A DNA stretch of 64,000 nt, taken from the NCBI GenBank assembly GCA_028023455.1, contig JAQFVV010012574.1, positions 2,010,959 through 2,074,958 of the forward strand, given 5' to 3'. Position numbers and translations under genes: made by a program. Origin of the DNA: Epiperipatus broadwayi (Eukaryota > Onychophora > Udeonychophora > Euonychophora > Peripatidae). This document shows positions 58,850 to 64,000 of this stretch, one piece after another. The notes under the pieces are model-generated. The model made no database searches. It saw nothing but the letters and a program-made list of their open reading frames with translations, and was not told the origin of the DNA. Within the stretch, counting starts at the first letter, position 1. Each line of letters opens with the position of its first letter.

Positions 58850-59240
58850 TGCTGTATATTGACTCGTCAATTTCAGTGTATACAGCAAGAAATGACAATT
58901 ACTAATATAATTTAATTTAAGAACCTAATTTATTTATTTTGCATATATTAAGCATAACATATGGTTTACAGTGAGGATAGTAATTGATCATCCAATGACA
59001 TGTACATGCATGCAGACTATAGATAGAGTTAATGTGAGGAGATGGATCTAATAAGGCAAGAACATTGTTCTAGCACATGGGTGCTTAACCCAAGTATATA
59101 TATATACAACTATAAAGTTCTCAACTGTTCCGGGTTATATAAATATTATTGAGCTGATCCACACCAACCTATGTTAGTAAGACAAAATATATGTACACAC
59201 AAGAAGGTATAATGACTATAATTCTGAGCATGTAAAGCTT
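58850..59240 (-). repeat. 3' LTR of the gypsy element (minimum extent)
   Basis: TGCTGTATATTGAC at 58850 and the following about 390 bases match 63507-64000 in the same orientation (with indels), for example AATGACAATTA, AGCATAACATAT and AACTATAAAGTTCTCAACTG. Because the other copy runs off the window, the far border is unknown; the LTR may extend beyond 59240. Confidence 0.8.
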
Positions 59241-59789
59241 CTCTGTCCTAAATCCCTCATTAATCAATATAAAGTATAAATGATCACTTTTGCAATCGAA
59301 ACATCATCAAACCCTTAGTGGCCCTTGAAGCATATCAACTAATAGTAAGATCGGGACAATTTGTAAAAGAAACTAATCAGCTTGCTTAACCTTCAGGAGC
59401 CAAGGTCCTGGATGATTCACAATTTTCATGCTGCTTCCTTGTGGCACTAGCTCTTGAAGATTCACCAGAATGCACTATTTTCAAATATTCCCTCTTATCT
59501 ATTGGTTTCTTTTGTTTTTTGGAGTTATTCTAATTTGTAAGATCACAGTGGTTTTTAATTAATCAGCGTAATTATAACTCAGTAATTAAGTTGGTATTTT
59601 GCTAATTAAATTCTTTTCATTATCTGATTATTTAGTTCATTTCATTTAATTGCATTTTAAGCTGGGTTCCTGTTAATCAGATAACAACTAATTTTAACTT
59701 ACTTTATATGTTTCCTCTTACTCCAGAAAATTTGTTTTTTACACATAGTCACGTGGCTTGATAGGTTTTTGTTTCTTGCACTGAGGTCT

Positions 59790-60300
59790 AGGTGATCTAC
59801 CTTTGTCTGTTGTTTCCTATTGGTATCACATTTTGAGTCTGTTTCGGTTTCTACTTCATTATGTTCTAGCTAGCCTTGTTGCTTGTATGTGCTTCCTTCC
59901 TCCCGGGTTGTGTTGAGTCCTTGTTTTCCAAATGCTTTCGTAATCCCTTCATTATCATTTTGTAATGATGCTGGCAACTGGATGTCTTCAATGAATCGCC
60001 TGCGGGTGTGTTAATGTCTCTGGTATTCCATTCCATTCTATGTTTGGATTGTGACTATTTGTTTGTATAATTTGCCTGTGATTGTGCCTTTAATCCATTT
60101 CTTTCTGATGATGTCGTGTACCCAGATTATCTCCAGTTTCATACATATTGTATTTGTGATCATTTTGGATGTTTGTTTCTTTTGGGGAATAATATTGCTA
60201 GCTTCGTCCTTAATTTTCTACCCATCAGCAGCTAAGCCAGAGTTTTCCGGTAGCTGTCGATGAAGTGGAATGCTGATGAAGCATGGTATCATAAAGTGAC
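59790..60300 (-). pseudogene. Gypsy integrase C-terminal region
   Basis: The minus strand shows, with frameshifts, ETNIQNDHKYNMYETGDN then HDIIRKKWIKGTITGK, the usual G-D-x-V-W-V-x-x-x-x-x-x-x-K-W-x-x-G-x-I stretch at the C-terminus of gypsy integrases. Confidence 0.6.
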
Positions 60301-60495
60301 TTATATGTCATTGTTGACTTTTGTTAATGCCTTTTTTACTTGTTGAATGGCTTTCTTGGTGAGGCCATTCGATTCAGGGTGATATGGGGGTGCACAGATG
60401 TGTTTTATTCCATTCATTTGGAATCTCTTGGGAGGTGAATCCTGTCCCAATATGGGAAATGAGTATTTTTGGGAGTAATTGCATTTAAGCATCAT
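60301..60495 (-). pseudogene. Gypsy integrase core, end of catalytic domain
   Basis: The 64-codon frame has NGIKHICAPPYHPESNGLTK followed by KAIQQVKKALTK. In active integrases the third catalytic acid sits in N-G-x-x-E-R; here that Glu is Lys, so the domain could not work even without the frameshifts around it. Confidence 0.8.
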
Positions 60496-60499
60496 ATGG

Positions 60500-61260
60500 T
60501 TTTACTTGTATTTGGGTTTTTCATGATGCCGTACTCCAACCAATAAAAAGTAACGTGGTCCATAAGGAGTCTGCCATGGTTTGGTATCTTTAGGCCATTG
60601 TTTGTACTGCTTTGGATGCATGTGCATCTCAAACTGGCTGGCTGTACATTTTTAATGTAATTCTCAATATCTGGTTATTTTTAGCCACCACATGTAGCTG
60701 CATTCAAAAGCTTTTGCGTGCCCCACATCTGGATGCCCTTCATGTAATAATTTTAATACTTTTTGCCTACCAGCAATTAGTATTACAACCATGTTCTATT
60801 AAGAGGCATTTTTTTTACTAATTGATAAATTTTCATTTATCCAAAAGGCAGGCGACAGGCATTTCACTTTGGGGGGGGGGGCATTTCTAATCCAATCTAA
60901 CAGCAGCTGGTATCCTTCATCAACTTTTGTTCATTTTGCTATTGTGTTGCTGTTCAAGATGTCTGACTGTAAAGCATCTATCTAGTTGACTTCTATTTCA
61001 TTAGTTTGTGATTCGTTTTGGTTTTCTAGATAAGGCATCAGCATGTGAAATTTTTTTTTTTTCATATATGACAGGTGGTAATCATATGATGCCAATATGT
61101 TTCTCCATTGTAGCATCACAGGCTTAAGTGGTCAGGAGCTAGCTTGTCATCTGCTAAAATGCACAGTAACAGTTTATCATCGGTTACAATAGTAAACTGT
61201 CTACCGAATATAAATATTAATGGATTTTTTTAAAACCGAATATAATGAATAAAGCCTCTT
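60500..61260 (-). pseudogene. Gypsy integrase N-terminal and core, decayed
   Basis: The minus strand near 60790-60710 reads VLKLLHEGHPDVGHAKAFEC, the H-x(3)-H zinc-binding start of the integrase. Downstream pieces such as KPWQTPYGPRY (about 60590) correspond to the core domain entry. Otherwise heavily broken. Confidence 0.6.
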
Positions 61261-61267
61261 TATTATT

Positions 61268-61513
61268 CTAGCTGTAGTTTCTTTCAGATTTAGAAAGGGT
61301 TTGTGAGGCATAGGCTATTGGATGTTTACCATTGTAGCATGGGTGACACAATACAGGTTCCACCCCCTGTTCCAAGGCATCTGTTGTTAGGCGCACTTTG
61401 AGATTGCTGTTGAAATGTACTAGCAGCTTGTCTGATGAAAGTAGGTCTTTAGTTTGTTTAAATGCTTTCTCATGTATCTCTAGCCACTGCCATTTTTGAT
61501 TTTTCTTTAACAA
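61268..61513 (-). pseudogene. Gypsy RNase H domain fragment
   Basis: The 81-codon frame begins LKKNQKWQWLEIHEKAFKQT and continues to KVRLTTDALEQGVEPVLCH then HPIAYASQTLSKSERNYS. The T-D-A is the degraded C-D-A-S start of the RNase H fold and the P-I-A-Y-A-S end is intact. Confidence 0.85.
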
Positions 61514-62075
61514 ATCATAACGTGGGTTTGCTACTTTAGCCTTCTTTTTTAAAAAGATTCAAAATAATTTATTAGGCCTAAAAAGGCCTGAAGCTCTTTA
61601 ATGTTTTTGGGGTTTGGCTGTATTTTCCATGGCTTTTACTTTTTCAACTGGGCATTTCCCCTTTTGGGTGATTTTGTGTCTAAGAAATGGCAACTCCTGT
61701 GTATTTCACACACTTTTTTTGCATATTCAATTTCACCCCAAATTTTTGTAGTTTGCCATATATTTTACATAGCCTTTGATGCAGCATCTTTGCAGAGGAT
61801 GCCGAAATGAGTATGACACAATTAAAGCCTTGTAATAAAATATCTATTTTTGCTTGGGAAGATATTCAGTGCTGTTAGTATCCCAAACGGAAACTTATTG
61901 TATTTAAATAGTTCCACCAGTGTTGTTAATGTTAATATTTCTGCTGACCTATCTATCATTGGTATTTGATGAAGCGTGGAGTTTAAATCTAATTTAGCAA
62001 AATGTGATGCATTTTGCAGAGTGGTCAGTACTTGTCTTACATTTGATATGGGATACGCCTCTATTTAAATACTTA
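61514..62075 (-). pseudogene. Gypsy RT palm, frameshifted
   Basis: In mixed frames: HFAKLDLNSTLHQIP (about 62000, first catalytic Asp kept), ELFKYNKFPFGILTALNIF (about 61900), then a stretch where Y-x-D-D should be reads NCVILIS without the Asp pair, and IKELQAFLGLINYF at about 61590. Confidence 0.75.
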
Positions 62076-62357
62076 TTAACTGTCACTATAATTGCCACAA
62101 ATACATACTTGGCCTTTGGATTTTGTGATTACAACTATAGGGGTATCCCATTCTGACATTTCCCCCGGTGTCAGGACACTCTTGGAGATCAATTCTTGAA
62201 TTTTCTCTTCAAATTTTTGCCTTTGTGCGAAAGGAATTTTCCATGGTTTGCAGATAGCTGAGCATGCAATTTTTATGCTGGGTGTTAAACCTAATTCTTC
62301 ACTAAATACATCGGGATATTTTGTTTGTATTTCTTGTTTTATGGTAACTTTTTTCAC
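62076..62357 (-). pseudogene. Gypsy RT, N-terminal fingers
   Basis: The 93-codon frame has KYPDVFSEELGLTPSIKI, then PFAQRQKFEEKIQELISKSV and SEWDTPIVVITKSKGQVCIC. These are the standard lead-in to the RT palm of gypsy elements. One or two key residues are altered (C-I-C-G-N-Y for R-I-C-G-D-Y). Confidence 0.85.
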
Positions 62358-62521
62358 TACACTAACTTATATTCCTATTGCTGGAAACATTGTCTTTCTA
62401 TTATTGGGCTAATTTCCCCTTTAATTATATATAGTGGTAATTTTATTATTTTTTCTCAATAGCTGATTGGTGCTTTTGCTTGATCCAATAATTTCAAGGC
62501 ATTTCCACTCACATGCTAGGG

Positions 62522-62881
62522 TTATTGGCTGATAATATTCTCATCTGTTTCTGATATTATGGAAATACCTGATCCATTGTCTATCTCCATTCTAATATTT
62601 TTAATGCAGATTTGCAATTTCATAATGAATTGCTGTGTTACCTCGCTTTCCATATTTTTGACTGTGTATGTTATCAGGTTTACCTCCTCTATTTTCATGC
62701 TCTTGATTTCGCTTTTGGTGTTCGGGTCTCTCCATTTCCTGCATGCGCATGCTAGATGGCACTTAGTTCCACATTTGAAACACATTTCTTGTTTCCATTT
62801 ACAGTCTTTAGTTATGTGGCCTATTTTCCTGCAGCAATAACATTTAATTTTGTCATTTCTTTGAGATTTTTGTATGAACAA
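62522..62881 (-). pseudogene. Gypsy gag zinc knuckles and protease start
   Basis: The 119-codon frame has two canonical CX2CX4HX4C knuckles (residues 14-27 and 34-47) that would bind genomic RNA, a linker with KIEEVNLITY, then MEIDNGSGISII at about residue 98. The last is the aspartic protease motif (normally D-T/S-G) with Thr replaced by Asn. Confidence 0.85.
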
Positions 62882-63210
62882 ACTTATTTCTGTTTTATCG
62901 GTTTTAAAAACTTGCTTGTTAATTTTATCATTTGATGTAACTGTGCCTATCTAAAATTAGTTCATACGCTATTCCTTTCTTTATAGTGCTTTTGTAGATT
63001 AGGTCTGTTTCTGTTAACAGCTATTATTTGAACCTGTCATCAGACATTCCCCATAGTAGCTGTTCTAGTAACATTTCTTCTAAAAAATCCCCATGAGCAC
63101 AACCTTTCGCTAACTCCTTAAGTGCTAAATTATATTGTTTGATTGTTCCACTATTTACTTGCTTCCGATTTCTTAACTGTAGGCATGCTATGTGGCAGGA
63201 TGGGCGAGGG

Positions 63211-63444
63211 CTAAAAAAATTTATGTAGTTTTTTGGTTAATTCCTTGAATGGTACATTCTCATCTACAGGATTTTGATATAATTTATTGGCAAAATCAAT
63301 AATTTTTTCCCTGGAGAAGCATAAGGTGGCTACCTTGTGCTTATTTAGAATGAAGAAATTATCAACATGAGATAAATATATTAGCCAGTTGGCAGTGTTG
63401 TCCACATCAAACTCTTCAATAGACTTCTGTCCAAAGACTGACAT
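63211..63444 (-). pseudogene. Gypsy gag N-terminal fragment
   Basis: The 77-codon frame from an ATG 62 bases inside the LTR border has FDVDNTANWLIYLSHVDNFF and PFKELTKKLHKFF, like the F-D-x-x-x-x-x-W-x-x-Y-x-x-R-x-x-x-F-F gag start of K02A2.6-like elements. The central gag to 62881 is broken. Confidence 0.75.
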
Positions 63445-63506
63445 TTTATAATTAATCGCTAATTTTTACTAGGGTTTTAGATTCGACTAATTTGACTACA
63501 CCAGGT

Positions 63507-64000
63507 TGCTGTATATTGACTTGTCAATTTCAGCATATGATATTAATTCACTAATTTACAGCAAGAAATGACAATTAGTAATATAAACATTACATGACCA
63601 CATGGCAATACATGTAGTGAGTTTTGCCTGTTTTAATTAGTAATATAGGTTATTTTAAGAACACTTTATTTATTTAGCATATATATTAAGCATAACATAT
63701 AGTTTATAGTGAGGATAGCAATTCATCATCCAATGGCATGTCTGAATGTACACGTGTGTTGCCTATAGATACAGTTAATGTGAGGAGACGGATCTAATAA
63801 GGCAGAACACTATTCTAAAACATGGACACTTAACCCAAGTAAGTATATATACACAACTATAAAGTTCTCAACTGTTCCAGGTTACACTATGATGATATAT
63901 TAAATATTATTGAACCAGTCCACACCAAGCTATGTTAGTAAGACAAGATATATGTATACACAATAAGGTATAATAACTGACTATAATTCTGAGCATATAA
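63507..64000 (-). repeat. 5' LTR of the gypsy element (runs off window)
   Basis: Same orientation and order as 58850-59240. It differs by several indels, including about 60 extra bases near 63560-63640, so the two LTRs have aged considerably since insertion. The other end lies outside the window. Confidence 0.8.

Larger units (their letters stand above)
58850..64000 (-). mobile_element. Ty3/gypsy LTR retrotransposon, inactive, minus strand
   Basis: In transcriptional order (right to left): 5' LTR (63507 to beyond 64000), a short leader, gag, CCHC knuckles, protease, RT, RNase H, integrase and 3' LTR. Domain order RT-RNase H-integrase defines the Ty3/gypsy type, and the sequence style (EHSEWxTPIVVxxKxxG, HPxSNG) resembles the K02A2.6-like elements common in invertebrates. 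Frames are interrupted throughout and several catalytic residues are changed. Confidence 0.88.

Noticed and set aside
59600-62840. Plus-strand frames (60051, 60612, 61601, 62559) across the gypsy element
   Set aside because: All are opposite to recognisable minus-strand gypsy domains.

Overview
This window looks like a piece of an animal (invertebrate metazoan) nuclear genome. It is strongly AT-rich, has no dense protein-coding genes and no recognisable host exon, and is filled with eukaryote-specific mobile DNA: LINEs, a Penelope-like element pair, Ty3/gypsy and other LTR elements, tRNA-derived SINEs, and Tigger-like, hAT-like, Merlin-like and foldback DNA transposons. I cannot name the species. 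The mix (Penelope with GIY-YIG, Merlin, Tigger, tRNA SINEs, very low GC) would suit several invertebrate lineages such as chelicerates, molluscs or cnidarians. Almost every coding trace is a broken transposon gene.

Layout. 1-6.1 kb: one end of a Tigger-like transposon, a decayed minus-strand LINE, a TA-flanked foldback MITE, and a hAT-like element with an 8-bp target duplication that was itself hit by a second Tigger-like copy. 6.6-9 kb: a third Tigger-like copy and two more foldback elements. 9-17.1 kb: mostly empty AT-rich DNA with a tRNA-type SINE (11.75 kb) whose tail has grown into a 42-bp tandem array, and an 84-bp duplication. 17.1-25.7 kb: a minus-strand LINE split by a roughly 6.4-kb insertion. 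That insertion carries a young, non-autonomous LTR retroelement (near-identical 1.25-kb LTRs) encoding one intact, unrecognised 271-residue protein. 27.9-29.7 kb: plus-strand LINE remains. 30.4-33.5 kb: two Penelope-like elements in divergent orientation, followed by a second SINE copy and a near-perfect 63-bp-arm hairpin. 34-40 kb: little except a MITE relative of the 8.55-kb element and a weak SINE-like trace. 40.3-44.3 kb: a decayed LINE and a Merlin-like element with long inverted ends. 45.3-50.2 kb: a foldback cluster and a second copy of the first LINE. 50.5-52.5 kb: a 2.06-kb element with perfect 16-bp inverted ends, a perfect 8-bp target duplication and an internal array built from its own subterminal sequence. 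54-58.8 kb: a hAT end, another Merlin fragment, two foldbacks, and a 973-bp element with the same GGTAGTTTA terminus and a perfect 8-bp target duplication. 58.85-64 kb: an inactive Ty3/gypsy element on the minus strand, its upstream LTR running off the window.

How the parts relate. There is no operon or pathway here; the story is nested insertion and decay. The clearest candidate for something undescribed is the LTR element at 17.7-22.7 kb: it is the youngest-looking insertion, carries the only long open reading frame with an uninterrupted domain-like structure, and has no pol. The second is the pair of GGTAGTTTA/8-bp-duplication elements, which look like unclassified non-autonomous DNA transposons sharing one transposition machinery.
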